Below are positions 8,064-16,825 of a stretch of DNA of 64,000 nucleotides, piece by piece. The stretch covers positions 47,361 to 111,360 of the forward strand of contig CAZWHA010000003.1 of assembly GCA_964633435.1 (NCBI GenBank), written 5' to 3'. A program made the translations under genes and the position numbers. This DNA is from GCA-016699895 sp964633435 (GTDB taxonomy: Bacteria; Patescibacteriota; Saccharimonadia; Saccharimonadales; Saccharimonadaceae). The notes below the pieces were generated by a model. The model did not search any database, was not told where the DNA came from, and worked only from the letters and a program-made list of their open reading frames with translations. The number at the start of each line of letters is the position of its first letter. Position 1 is the first letter of the stretch.

Positions 8064-8092
8064 TTGACTTTTATGACTAATTGTGCTAGTAT
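8064..8092 (+). promoter_or_regulatory. Promoter of the 8138 gene
   Basis: TTGACT (8064-8069), 17-base spacer, extended -10 TGC-TAGTAT (8087-8092). The leader of about 40 bases carries an AAGGAA ribosome site. Confidence 0.7.
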
Positions 8093-8137
8093 TGATATTA
8101 TAACCATATAACATCAACAAAAGGAACCTTTATCATT

Positions 8138-9001
8138 ATGACGCATCACCAATCTCCCGGCAGCAATCACGGCCTTCAACCAGCGCCAAAAACTGACTGG
8201 CTAGAGCAGCTAAAAGACGGTTCGACAGACACCGAACAGTTTCTGCGGATGGAGCATTATGTTCATGTCAAGGAAGAAACAGAGGAATTTGACCGCGGAC
8301 AAGGGCTTTTTACTGATTATCGACCCTTTGTGTCGAGCGTTACCTATGGCAAAGATGGCAAGGCTGCGTTCTACGGTGATTCAAAGCCTTTTGAAGTGAC
8401 AATTACGCGTACTAATGGCGCTATTGAGGATGGTTGGCAAGCAGTCGGGTTGACTCAATATGTGGACAGAAAGGATGGCAGTACGAAAGATGGATATCTA
8501 GTTGCGAAGTATCACCTGGGTCCGGATAGCAAGATTGTTCGTACCGAGTCTAGGGTTAGTAATATCATTGAAACCGAAGAGTTGACGCGGCGCCGCAAAG
8601 CTGAACAGCAACAACGTTTAGCTGGCGTATCGGCAGCCACTATGACAGTTGGGGCGCCTCAAGCTGGACGACTCATTACTGCTGCTGAGGTTCAGGCTAT
8701 TATGAATAGTGGCAATCAAGAATCACGTCCTAGTGCTACTCCAGAAATAAGGATCGAAAGCCCTCAGGATCGGGAAGCTCGCGTGCTGGCCCAGTTTAGC
8801 GAGAGTGATCGACGGGCTTTATCAGATTTTGCTTATTACGCGCATGCCAAGCGCGACGCTCAGTTAAAAAATGAGGGTGAGCGTTCGAGTGATCTGGGGC
8901 GTGATATATCAGGTGCCTATAACAAATTATCCCCCGAAGCCAAGCAGCGTGCTCGCAGCGTAGCATCTACTATCTACGGTGCAGGCAATGTCGCATTCTA
9001 A
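8138..9001 (+). CDS. Hypothetical soluble protein
   Basis: 287 residues, not recognised. No signal peptide or membrane helix is visible. The first 150 residues are mixed alpha/beta with many charged and aromatic residues; the middle (about 150-175) is a basic Arg/Gln-rich helix (TRRRKAEQQQRL), and the C-terminal half has Ala/Glu/Arg-rich helical segments. AAGGAA precedes ATG 8138 and the gene has its own promoter. It ends at a strong bidirectional terminator shared with rpmA, so it is a single-gene unit. Confidence 0.75.
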   Translation: MTHHQSPGSNHGLQPAPKTDWLEQLKDGSTDTEQFLRMEHYVHVKEETEEFDRGQGLFTDYRPFVSSVTYGKDGKAAFYGDSKPFEVTITRTNGAIEDGWQAVGLTQYVDRKDGSTKDGYLVAKYHLGPDSKIVRTESRVSNIIETEELTRRRKAEQQQRLAGVSAATMTVGAPQAGRLITAAEVQAIMNSGNQESRPSATPEIRIESPQDREARVLAQFSESDRRALSDFAYYAHAKRDAQLKNEGERSSDLGRDISGAYNKLSPEAKQRARSVASTIYGAGNVAF

Positions 9002-9020
9002 CTAATGGGTTAAAAACTAT

Positions 9021-9051
9021 AAAATCCCTCCTGAAATCTAGGAGGGATTTT
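9021..9051. terminator. Bidirectional intrinsic terminator
   Basis: Perfect 12-base inverted repeat AAAATCCCTCCT / AGGAGGGATTTT with a 7-base loop, A-rich on one side and T-rich on the other. It serves the converging 8138 gene and rpmA. Confidence 0.9.
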
Positions 9052-9068
9052 AGTTAGCAATAATCTGA

Positions 9069-9341
9069 TTAGTCGACGCAAACTTGGGTGCGCCAGACAG
9101 TTTTGCCGGTAAAGTTCTTGATCTTGCGGCGAACAAACTTGACGACGCCGTCTTTGTCGGCGTGAATAGTGAAGTTACGACTGACGTAGGTACCGGGTCC
9201 GGCGATCTTGCTAGCGCCGACTTGGCGAACAATCACCTGACCAGCGTTAACTTTCTGGCCGCCAAACACCTTTACACCGAGGCGCTGACCAGCGTTGTTA
9301 TGGATATTTTTGGACGAACCGCCCGCTTTAACATGAGACAT
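9069..9341 (-). CDS. rpmA: 50S ribosomal protein L27
   Basis: 90 residues. The N-terminal KAGGSSKN...RLGVKVFGGQKVNAGQVIVRQ core is typical of bacterial L27, which reaches into the peptidyl transferase centre; the C-terminus (TGKTVWRTQVCVD) is unusual. A GAAGGAG ribosome site lies about 10 bases upstream. The usual partner rplU (L21) is not adjacent. It is a single-gene unit between its own promoter and the shared terminator, divergent from the HAD-type gene. Confidence 0.95.
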   Translation of the reverse strand: MSHVKAGGSSKNIHNNAGQRLGVKVFGGQKVNAGQVIVRQVGASKIAGPGTYVSRNFTIHADKDGVVKFVRRKIKNFTGKTVWRTQVCVD

Positions 9342-9372
9342 ACTTTAAAACACTCCTTCGTTATTTTGGTCC

Positions 9373-9401
9373 ATTGTACACTAAAAAGACTTTTCATGCA
9401 A
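9373..9401 (-). promoter_or_regulatory. Promoter of rpmA
   Basis: On the minus strand TTGCAT (9401-9396), 17-base spacer, TACAAT (9378-9373). Divergent from the promoter at 9412. Confidence 0.8.
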
Positions 9402-9411
9402 GCGAAATTAA

Positions 9412-9440
9412 TTGACAGATCATCGAGTCTATGCGACAAT
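9412..9440 (+). promoter_or_regulatory. Promoter of the frameshifted HAD gene
   Basis: TTGACA (9412-9417), 17-base spacer, GACAAT (9435-9440), then a leader with GGAAAGGGG before ATG 9464/9470. Confidence 0.75.
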
Positions 9441-9463
9441 GTGGTTAACAACACGGAAAGGGG

Positions 9464-10106
9464 ATGAGGATGGTCAAGCGAGAGCGCGAAATCTGGACGA
9501 TTGATATTGATGATGTCAGCCTGAGATATGGCGGGGCATTTGCTAACTTTAGTAACCGAGCTGGCTGGACGCGGGGATTAACGGCAAAGGGCTACAATGA
9601 GCAATGGGGTGAGCTATGGGGGGGGGGCAGACGTTGATGAGATAGCCCGGCGGGCATCGGTACTAAATCGTGGTATGGCTCCTTTTCTGCGACCGGTCAG
9701 GGATGCGCCGCTAGCGTTGGCCGCTCTGGCGCAGGCACGCGATCTCATCGCATTTACCTCACGACCACGATCTCTTCACACTACGACGGTCGCTAGTCTC
9801 GACCAGCATTTCCCCGATACTTTTCGCGATATTAAATATCTCGATGGCGGGTGGGGTGATCGTGGTGCCATCGAATCCGTTACCAAGGGCGAGGCGGCGG
9901 TTAGGCTCGGAGCTTCAACTCATATTGATGACCAGGTGCGCCATGCGGTTGGCATGGCCGGGGCTGGCGGTGTGGGCTTGCTATTCGGCGACAGCCACGC
10001 TGCGGCAACGGCGACAGTAGGCGACGGTGTGGTGAGAGTGCCGACCTGGAGAGATGTGCTGCGGCACGCCGATATCGATCCAGACTCAGTGTTTCCTGAG
10101 AACTAG
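9464..10106 (+). CDS. HAD-superfamily (5'-nucleotidase-like) phosphatase, split at a G10 tract
   Basis: Two overlapping frames make one HAD-type protein. The first (ATG 9464 or 9470) has motif I IWTIDIDDV and ends at TGA just past a run of ten G; the second frame, open through 10106, has motif II TSRPR, a Lys in VTKGEAAVRLG and motif III ASTHIDDQ. Removing one G from 9618-9627 joins them into 213 residues (...GELWGGADVDEIA...). Family role: phosphate removal from nucleotides or similar small molecules. The break is either slipped-strand phase variation (OFF state here) or a homopolymer length error. The 3' end overlaps the converging methylase by 21 bases. Confidence 0.75.
9618..9627 (+). repeat. 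Poly-G tract (G10), frame-breaking
   Basis: Ten consecutive G. The other three tracts in the window have nine and keep their frames; nine here would restore the HAD gene. Confidence 0.9.
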
Positions 10107-11198
10107 CAGTTCACGGCCGACGACTTGACCGTCGCGGTGGTAAACCAGAGACTTTTTATTGTCTGTATAAAAAATTTGTTCAAATCCGTAATCATTCAGT
10201 TTTTTAATTACATCAAGGTGATGAGTGCGTCCGCCAACAAACCAACAGGGGAGAGCGATCGTCATACCAGTTGATGAGGTGACTTGACCAGCTAGATTCT
10301 TGAGGAACTTGCCGAGGATAATCTCGCAGTTTTTCATGTTGTCTCGGAGCGCGGACAACTGAGGCTCGCTGGCGAAAGGTCGCCCTAGATAAGTTTCGGT
10401 AGCTACCAAGTCGATCGGCGGCTGCCAGTGATGCGCCGTGGCGTCGCCAACCTCGAGCTTGGATTGTATGTCGATACGATGGGTGCGTCCTAGCCACTCT
10501 AGGTTGGCTTCGGAATACTCGATCATGCGCGGTTCGAGGTCGGTGCCATAGACGGACATTTCCATCAGCGCCGCCTCTTGCAATACGACACCTGTGCCAC
10601 AAAAAGTATCGAGCAGAGTCGGTGCCGCCACCCGCTCTCCTGTAGCGCCAGCAGCCAGGTTGATCATGGTTTGGGCGAGTTTCGGTGGTAACATGCCAAC
10701 GCGAGCATCACGCTTGGGGCGTGATCGGTCGCGAAACGTGTAGGCATTGATATCCTGGACGAAAATTGTCCGAGCCAACAACTCTTTGCCTCTGTTACTT
10801 GCTAGGATGAACTCAATTTTGTTCGGTTTGGTGAGCTTGTTATGAAAGACGGTGGCGCTCGACAAGGTAGTTTCGGCATTTGGAATTAAACGGACTGAAC
10901 CACGGCGTTTTTTGATATCCAACCCGTATCGTAACAGTTGGCGTGGCGATAGTTTTGTTTCATAGGTTGAAAAGCCGAGCACGACCTTGCCATCAGCTGG
11001 CAGATGGCGCCCGATCGATTGCCAGGAATCGTCAATGACTTTGGCGACCTTGACGATAGAACCAAGTCGGCCAAAATCGAAAGTTGGTTCGGCGTCGAGC
11101 AGAGCGATCGTACCGTAGCATTCGACTGTTGGCCCGAATACAGCACGCAGTTCGGCAAAACCGATTTCTGGCTGGCGGCCTAACACGAATAATAGCAT
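10086..11198 (-). CDS. Trm11-like RNA (guanine-N2) methyltransferase
   Basis: 370 residues. The N-terminal half looks THUMP-like; the C-terminal Rossmann domain has a SAM-binding motif LLDTFCGTGVVLQEA near residue 195 and EVGDATAHHW further on. The catalytic segment reads DLVATETYLGRPF rather than the classical DPPYG, as in a diverged Trm11/UPF0020 subgroup. Relatives methylate guanosines in tRNA. Its 3' end overlaps the end of the converging HAD gene; its start is 75 bases from the divergent flippase-like gene. Confidence 0.75.
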   Translation of the reverse strand: MLLFVLGRQPEIGFAELRAVFGPTVECYGTIALLDAEPTFDFGRLGSIVKVAKVIDDSWQSIGRHLPADGKVVLGFSTYETKLSPRQLLRYGLDIKKRRGSVRLIPNAETTLSSATVFHNKLTKPNKIEFILASNRGKELLARTIFVQDINAYTFRDRSRPKRDARVGMLPPKLAQTMINLAAGATGERVAAPTLLDTFCGTGVVLQEAALMEMSVYGTDLEPRMIEYSEANLEWLGRTHRIDIQSKLEVGDATAHHWQPPIDLVATETYLGRPFASEPQLSALRDNMKNCEIILGKFLKNLAGQVTSSTGMTIALPCWFVGGRTHHLDVIKKLNDYGFEQIFYTDNKKSLVYHRDGQVVGRELLVLRKH

Positions 11199-11273
11199 GC
11201 GACCATTGTAGCAGGTTTCGATAACATAAAACCAAGGTCAGAATCTTCAGGTTTACTGTATAATAGTCCGGTA

Positions 11274-12395
11274 ATGTTGGGCAAGGTAATCAAACAGATA
11301 AAACGTGACTTGCGTCGTGTTAGCGGACGAGGCTGGCTCAACGTTGTGACGATCACGCTGATTGTCATCCTCTTAGTAGCGGCGCGGGACCAACTCTACG
11401 AGGCCTGGAAACTACTGGGGCAGGTGAACCTGTGGATCTTGGCGCTGCTGATCCCAGTGCAATTCATCTCGTATTATACGAATGCCGAGATATTCTTTAC
11501 CTATTTACGGTCCAGAGGGCAGTTGAAAAGAGTTAATTCGCTCGAGGCCACCAGTATGGCACTGGAGCTGAATTTTGTGAATCATGTGTTCCCGAGTGGC
11601 GGTGTGTCGGGTATTTCCTATATGGTTTGGCGGCTGGGTAAGCTAGGCGTCAGTGCGGGGCAGGCGACGATGGCCCAGCTGATGCGTTATGTGGTGCAAC
11701 TCGGGACGTTCGCGTTGCTGCTAGCGGTAGCGCTGGTCGTGGCGACGCTCGAAAACCGTACGAGCAACTGGGTAGTGATGGTGGCGACTGGTGTCGTAAC
11801 GTCGCTAACATTCCTGGTGATCTTTGGTAGTTATTTGGTCGGCAGCGAAGAGCGCATGAAGAGTTTTGCCCACTGGTTGACGCGTGCTGTGAATACGTTA
11901 GTCCGCAAGTTGACTTTTGGCCGGCGCAGTAAGGTCCTCGACATCAAGTCAGTCGAAACATTCTTTCTGGAGTTCCATGACGACTATATGACGTTGCGTC
12001 GCGATAAAAAGATGTTAGTCAAACCCATTCTGTGGTCGCTGGCTTTTAATCTCTTTGACGTAGCACTGTTTATGGTCAGTTTCTGGGCGCTCGGTATCTC
12101 GGTCAATCCGGCAGTGCTGCTGATTGCCTATGGCGCAGCGGCAACAGCAGGGTTTTTAATGCTGACGCCGGGCGGGGCGGGGGCTTACGAAGCTATCATG
12201 GTAGCGATTTTAACCGCCGGTGGCATGAGCGCCGGGGCGGCCTTCGCTGGTGTGGTCTTGACCCGAGCGACACTGATGGCTGGGTCGCTGTTAACCGGGT
12301 TCCTTGCCTATCAACACGCGCTCCGCAAATACGGCAAGCCCAAGCTCGAGGAAGTCAATTTTGCAGCTGCTGGCAAATCTGATGAGGCGCAGTAG
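11274..12395 (+). CDS. Flippase-like membrane protein, LPG synthase TM-domain family (UPF0104)
   Basis: 373 residues with about eight membrane helices and no soluble synthase domain. The LPGGAGAYEAIM-like segment appears as TPGGAGAYEAIMVAILTAGG, and FPSGGVSGISY is also typical of the family (YbhN/AglD-like). Members are thought to move or modify lipids or lipid-linked sugars; substrate unknown. The -10 TATAAT at 11259-11264 ends 9 bases before ATG 11274, so the leader is very short or absent. xseA follows after 5 bases. Confidence 0.8.
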   Translation: MLGKVIKQIKRDLRRVSGRGWLNVVTITLIVILLVAARDQLYEAWKLLGQVNLWILALLIPVQFISYYTNAEIFFTYLRSRGQLKRVNSLEATSMALELNFVNHVFPSGGVSGISYMVWRLGKLGVSAGQATMAQLMRYVVQLGTFALLLAVALVVATLENRTSNWVVMVATGVVTSLTFLVIFGSYLVGSEERMKSFAHWLTRAVNTLVRKLTFGRRSKVLDIKSVETFFLEFHDDYMTLRRDKKMLVKPILWSLAFNLFDVALFMVSFWALGISVNPAVLLIAYGAAATAGFLMLTPGGAGAYEAIMVAILTAGGMSAGAAFAGVVLTRATLMAGSLLTGFLAYQHALRKYGKPKLEEVNFAAAGKSDEAQ

Positions 12396-12400
12396 GTATC

Positions 12401-13540
12401 ATGCTTCCCGATGAACACGCCATCTCGCCAGAGCCAATGTTTGGTGTGTCGGATGCGATCGCTTTGTTCAATCAAATACTGGAAACCGCTACGCCGCATA
12501 TCACGGTGGTTGGTGAAGTAGCAAATTTCAAAATTAATCAGGGCAAATGGGTATTTTTCGATATCAAGGACAAGGAATCGACACTTGGCTGTTTCATGTC
12601 AGCATTTAATTTGCGAGTGGCGATCGAGGATGGGATGAAGGTGGTCGTGACAGCGCGGCCGAATCTGACGCGCTGGGGTAAATTCAGCCTGACAATCCAG
12701 ACGATTCGACCAGTGGGCGAGGGTAGTATTCGGCGATCGTTTGAGCTGCTGCGGGCCAAGTTGGAGCAGGAAGGGCTATTTAGTCCCGAGCGCAAACGGA
12801 ACTTGCCGGCTATGCCTCAAGTGATTGGCGTTATATCGTCGACCCAGGCGGCGGGTTACGCGGACTTTATCAAGATCGTCGGCGAGCGCTATGCGGGGCT
12901 AGCAATTCAGGTCGCGAACGTGCCGGTGCAGGGTGAAATGGCGGCACCGCAGATGATTGCAGCCCTCGATTACTTTAACGAGCTGGCCGAGCCGCCAGAG
13001 GCAATAGCTTTACTGCGTGGCGGTGGATCGCGGGATGATTTGGTGGCTTTTGACGATGAACCGTTGGTCCGGGCAATTGCTCGCTCACGGGTGCCGGTGA
13101 TCACAGGCGTGGGTCATGAGGTTGACGTAACGCTAGTCGACCTGGTGGCAGACGTCCGGGCGGCCACACCATCGAATGCTGCCCAATTGCTGGTGCCATC
13201 GCGTCAGGAGATCCTGGCTCGGGTTGACTCCGAGTTAAAGCGTGTCCTGGCCCGATCAGAGCGGGGGCTCGATGAGCTAGCTGGCAAAGTTGAGAGTGAT
13301 CACGCGGCGATGCTCGCGACGATCGAAAGCTCCTTTAGCGACCTGACTCGGCGATATGATACGCTGCGGCAGGTCTTGCGTCAGGTTGATCCACGGCTGG
13401 TGCTGAACCGAGGCTATGCGCTGGTTCGGGACGAGGCTGGTCGGAATCTGCAGACCCGACCAAATACTGGCGATAATTTGACGGTTGAAACGGCGCAATT
13501 TATAATCGAAACGGAGGTAAAAAATGCCAGACAAAAGTAA
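12401..13540 (+). CDS. xseA: Exodeoxyribonuclease VII large subunit
   Basis: 379 residues, somewhat shorter than the 400-450 usual for XseA. An N-terminal OB-fold domain (FGVSDAIALFNQIL...VVGEVANF) leads into the catalytic domain with GVISSTQAAGYADF, LLRGGGSRDDL and PVITGVGHEVDVTL, then a coiled C-terminal part (about 260-345). With XseB it degrades single-stranded DNA from both ends in repair. The C-terminus overlaps xseB by 17 bases, which suggests coupled synthesis. Confidence 0.95.
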   Translation: MLPDEHAISPEPMFGVSDAIALFNQILETATPHITVVGEVANFKINQGKWVFFDIKDKESTLGCFMSAFNLRVAIEDGMKVVVTARPNLTRWGKFSLTIQTIRPVGEGSIRRSFELLRAKLEQEGLFSPERKRNLPAMPQVIGVISSTQAAGYADFIKIVGERYAGLAIQVANVPVQGEMAAPQMIAALDYFNELAEPPEAIALLRGGGSRDDLVAFDDEPLVRAIARSRVPVITGVGHEVDVTLVDLVADVRAATPSNAAQLLVPSRQEILARVDSELKRVLARSERGLDELAGKVESDHAAMLATIESSFSDLTRRYDTLRQVLRQVDPRLVLNRGYALVRDEAGRNLQTRPNTGDNLTVETAQFIIETEVKNARQK

Positions 13541-13748
13541 AAGTTTACGTCAGCTACTCGATGAGTTTGAAGCGATTGTCACCTGGTTTGATCAGTCAGA
13601 AGTCGATATTGATCAGGCAATTCCTAAATTTGAGGCCGGCTCTAAATTGGCTGATGAGATCAAGCAGCGCCTCGACACGGCGAAAAACAAGATCGAGCTC
13701 GTCAAAGCCGATTTTGCGGCCAAAGCTGCACAGTCGAAAGGCGAGTAG
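13524..13748 (+). CDS. xseB: Exodeoxyribonuclease VII small subunit
   Basis: 74 residues, normal XseB length, with the typical LRQLLDEFEAIVTWFDQSEVDIDQAIPKFEAG-type helical hairpin (quoted in parts: DEFEAIVTWF, PKFEAGSKLADEIK). A GGAGG ribosome site lies inside the end of xseA. Its stop TAG (13746-13748) overlaps the GTG start of the next gene by one base. Confidence 0.93.
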   Translation: MPDKSKSLRQLLDEFEAIVTWFDQSEVDIDQAIPKFEAGSKLADEIKQRLDTAKNKIELVKADFAAKAAQSKGE

Positions 13749-14254
13749 TGTTGCCTTGGCTGATCGGTGGAGTGGTTATTATCGTTATGATTGGCATCGG
13801 TGTGTTGTTTGGTGGCGCACCATTTGTGCCAACCAGGCGAGCCTGGATTGCGGAGGCGCTGACATTATCGGGTTTCGGCCAGGATGATGTGATTGTTGAC
13901 CTTGGCTCGGGTAACGGGGTAGTGCTGGAGGCGGCGCTGGATCGTGGCGCTCGGCGGGCGATTGGCTATGAAATTAACCCGCTCTTGGCACTGTGGTCGC
14001 GCCTCAGGCTTCGCCGCTTTGGTCGGCGTCTCGTAATTCGAACCACTGATTTTTTTCGAACCGATTTGCCACCGGATACCACCATTATTTATATGTTTCA
14101 AACGGGCGGAGTAATGCGGCGGATCAAGCCATATCTGCTCGAGCAAAAATCGAAACTGCATCGATCCACTATCAAAGTGGTGTGTTTTGGTTTTACGATA
14201 CCAGGGTTAGAAGCACAGTGTGAGCTAAACGGCATGACGCTTTATGAATTTTGA
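13748..14254 (+). CDS. Membrane-anchored SAM-dependent methyltransferase
   Basis: 168 residues from GTG 13748. One N-terminal membrane helix (about 3-22) is followed by a compact Rossmann domain: VIVDLGSGNGVVLEAALDRG is the SAM-binding loop, IGYEINPLLALWSRLR the acidic second strand, and FFRTDLP...TTIIYMF the region of motif IV. Similar small methylases related to protein-lysine methyltransferases occur widely, but the substrate cannot be told. Coupled to xseB. Confidence 0.8.
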   Translation: MLPWLIGGVVIIVMIGIGVLFGGAPFVPTRRAWIAEALTLSGFGQDDVIVDLGSGNGVVLEAALDRGARRAIGYEINPLLALWSRLRLRRFGRRLVIRTTDFFRTDLPPDTTIIYMFQTGGVMRRIKPYLLEQKSKLHRSTIKVVCFGFTIPGLEAQCELNGMTLYEF

Positions 14255-14290
14255 TTGCTTTGTCGGCTTGGCTTGTGATAGACTAGTCAT

Positions 14291-14983
14291 ATGATAACGC
14301 TAAAGCTTCATTCGGTAGCGCATCGCGAGCGCGGTGAATCGAATCCTTTCCTGATTACCACTATTATTTTTGTGTTACTAGCTGTTGGTTTGGGCGTTGG
14401 TTTTGGCTGGGCCTACATGCAAATGACTGATTATCGTGATAATGTAGCCACTAAAGTTGAGGCCGCGGTCAAAGTCGCCAAAGACGAGCAGAAAGAGGCC
14501 GATAAAGCTGAATTTACCGAGGAATATAAAAAGCCAAATTTGACCTACGAGGGTCCGTCTGATTCTGGCTCGGTGACATTTAGTTATCCCAAGACCTGGG
14601 CAGCCTATATCGACCAGGATGGCGCTGGTGGCGGTGATTTGTCACTGTATTTTAATCCTAAATCAGTGCCGACGATCAGGGGTGGAACAGCTTATGCACT
14701 ACGTGTCACTATCAATAATCAGTCATACAGTTCAGTGTTGCAGTCATACAACGGCCAAGTCGAGGCTGGTACCCTGTCTGCCAAAACGATCGTAGTTGGT
14801 AAAACTGATAGTTTTAGCGGTTACGAGGGCATGCGGATTGACGGTCAATTTGGGGATGGTATCAATGGATCGGTCGTCATTTTCAAGATTCGTGACAAAA
14901 CCCTGCGGCTCTATGTCGATAGCCAAGATTTCATGAATGACTTTAATAGTACGGTGCTGAACTCTCTGAAATACGAGTCATAA
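14291..14983 (+). CDS. Hypothetical single-pass extracytoplasmic protein
   Basis: 230 residues: short basic N-terminus, a membrane helix at about 20-42, a charged helical stalk (about 45-80, rich in Lys/Glu/Ala) and a beta-rich outer domain beginning VTFSYPKTWAAY, a pattern shared by PsbP-like outer domains of many small-genome bacteria. Function unknown. The likely -10 TAGACT (14279-14284) ends 6 bases before ATG 14291. Confidence 0.75.
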   Translation: MITLKLHSVAHRERGESNPFLITTIIFVLLAVGLGVGFGWAYMQMTDYRDNVATKVEAAVKVAKDEQKEADKAEFTEEYKKPNLTYEGPSDSGSVTFSYPKTWAAYIDQDGAGGGDLSLYFNPKSVPTIRGGTAYALRVTINNQSYSSVLQSYNGQVEAGTLSAKTIVVGKTDSFSGYEGMRIDGQFGDGINGSVVIFKIRDKTLRLYVDSQDFMNDFNSTVLNSLKYES

Positions 14984-15029
14984 AAAGCATCAGCGCCATC
15001 AAATTCGAAAATTTGCTATACTGGATAGT

Positions 15030-15725
15030 ATGAGCGAGCTGGAGGGTAGTGCAGTCGCGGTGGCTCACGAACTAAAGACGCCACTGGTTTTGTTGCGTCA
15101 ATTGACATTATTGCTCGAAAATACTAATAATCCGGCCGAACAAGCCGAACTAACTCGTCGTCTGCGATTTACATCAGAGCGGTCGCTACGGTTAGTTGAT
15201 TCGTTAACTAAAATGGCACGTCTAGAGGATGCGCTGTTCGAACTCGAACCGGTACAATTAAACGGCTTGTGTACAGCACTGACTCATGAATTGTCGCCAC
15301 TGGCCGAGGCATACCAACAGAATCTGCGGACCCGATTAACCCGTCAATCAATTGTGGCGGTTGGTAATCGTGAACTGCTGAATTCACTATTATCCGGGCT
15401 GATCGATAACGCGATTCAGCACAATCCAGCCGGAGCGGCTATTGAGGTGGCTAGTCGAGTGCGTGCCGGTGAAGCCATTATCGCGGTACGTGATTTTGGT
15501 ACTACCATTGATTTATCGGATTTTCGAGCACTCGAAGCCTCGATTGGCAAGAGAGCGTTGCCGATTTCGGCCCGGCCGCTATCATCAGGTTTGGGTCTGT
15601 TGGTCGCCAGCCGGCTACTAACAGCGATGAATGGGCGTTTGTCGGTGCAGCGACATTATAGTGGCGGTATGACCTTTTCGGCGCATTTACCGCTCAGTCG
15701 ACAACTAAGTTTTTTGGAGGTGTAG
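15030..15725 (+). CDS. Sensor-less histidine kinase
   Basis: 231 residues containing only HisKA and HATPase parts. The H-box VAHELKTPL puts the phospho-His at residue 13, the N-box is LIDNAIQHNPAG, and a G-rich loop SSGLGLLVASRLL follows; the DxG box reads VRDFGTT. There is no membrane or sensing domain, so it must sense through a partner or act in the cytosol. An extended -10 (TGC-TATACT, 15017-15022) ends 7 bases before ATG 15030, ruling out a longer N-terminus. It forms a pair with the receiver that follows. Confidence 0.88.
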   Translation: MSELEGSAVAVAHELKTPLVLLRQLTLLLENTNNPAEQAELTRRLRFTSERSLRLVDSLTKMARLEDALFELEPVQLNGLCTALTHELSPLAEAYQQNLRTRLTRQSIVAVGNRELLNSLLSGLIDNAIQHNPAGAAIEVASRVRAGEAIIAVRDFGTTIDLSDFRALEASIGKRALPISARPLSSGLGLLVASRLLTAMNGRLSVQRHYSGGMTFSAHLPLSRQLSFLEV

Positions 15726-15726
15726 G

Positions 15727-16116
15727 ATGGCAGGGCATCGCCCAATCATCTTGCTCGTCGATGACGATGCCTGGTTTAGTGATGGTTTAGCGGCGAGTTT
15801 GACCGATTATTTAGTGATTAGAACGCCCGATCCGGACCAAGTGTTTGATCTGATTGAGCAGCACCAACCAGATGTGCTGCTGGCTGACATTATGCTGGGG
15901 GCGCGCAATTTGTTTGCGTTGCTGCACGAGATGCAGAGCTACCTCGACACCAGGCATTTACCGGTGGTGATCGTTTCGGCGATTGCTGCTCAAATCCAAT
16001 CGGCTGATGTGGCGGCGCTTGGGGTGCAGGCGGTACTCGATAAAACCGATCTGACACCAGCAAAATTACGGGGATGTATTGCGTCCGTCATAAAGTCTAG
16101 GACAAGGCAGTTATGA
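15727..16116 (+). CDS. Response-regulator receiver protein, single domain
   Basis: 129 residues. Receiver residues are present: acidic pair in LLVDDDAW, phospho-Asp in VLLADIMLG, Ser in VIVSAIA and Lys in LDKTDL. No DNA-binding domain. A GGAGG ribosome site overlaps the end of the kinase gene, and the kinase stop is two bases before this start, so the two are a co-translated pair. The stop overlaps recO by 4 bases. Confidence 0.88.
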   Translation: MAGHRPIILLVDDDAWFSDGLAASLTDYLVIRTPDPDQVFDLIEQHQPDVLLADIMLGARNLFALLHEMQSYLDTRHLPVVIVSAIAAQIQSADVAALGVQAVLDKTDLTPAKLRGCIASVIKSRTRQL

Positions 16117-16802
16117 GTCAAACGATTCGCACCAAAGCTATTGTATTACGGCGAACTAATTACGGCGAAGCTGATCGGATTGTTCAGGTTATCACGCCGG
16201 ATCATGGACGCTTGTCGATGATGGCGCGGGGAGTCCGGCGCGAAAAATCACGCCTAGCAGGAGGTATTGAACTGTTTGCTGTCTGTGATCTGGTACTAAC
16301 GCGCGGTACGAAGTCATCGAGTGATCTGTGGATGTTAACCGGCGCCCGCCTCGGTACATTTTTTGACCAGATCATGGCAGAGTACGATCGTTTGCAGTTT
16401 GGCTACGAAGCAATCAAACAAACCGCGGGAGCCGCCGAAACAATTGACGAACCAGAGTTTTATGCGCTGCTTGAGGCAACATTTTCGTCATTGAATAATC
16501 TGAACATCAATCTGAAAATTACTGAAACCTGGTTTTACTTGCGGCTGGCAAAATTGCTCGGCAATGAACTAAATACGGCCACTGACGCTAGCGGCATGAA
16601 GCTGGTCGAGGATGCTCGGTATAACTTTGATCAGAGTGACCAAGTGTTTGTTTTTAGCGAAACTGGCAGGTACGGGTCAGACGTCTTAAAACTACTGCGC
16701 ATTCTGGTCGCTAATGATCCGCAGATCGCTAGTCGTATCCAGGGAGTTAATGAATTGATTGATGATGGCCTGCGGTTGGCACGCTCGGTCGCGAAAATCT
16801 AA
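16113..16802 (+). CDS. recO: DNA repair protein RecO
   Basis: 229 residues. N-terminal OB fold (TKAIVLRRTNYGEADRIVQV...LSMMARGVRR) followed by an all-helical C-terminal domain. RecO helps load RecA onto SSB-coated DNA. The zinc-binding cysteines found in many RecO proteins are not evident here. It overlaps the receiver gene by 4 bases (ATGA). Confidence 0.88.
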   Translation: MSQTIRTKAIVLRRTNYGEADRIVQVITPDHGRLSMMARGVRREKSRLAGGIELFAVCDLVLTRGTKSSSDLWMLTGARLGTFFDQIMAEYDRLQFGYEAIKQTAGAAETIDEPEFYALLEATFSSLNNLNINLKITETWFYLRLAKLLGNELNTATDASGMKLVEDARYNFDQSDQVFVFSETGRYGSDVLKLLRILVANDPQIASRIQGVNELIDDGLRLARSVAKI

Positions 16803-16825
16803 TCTATAGTGTATAATATCAAGAT

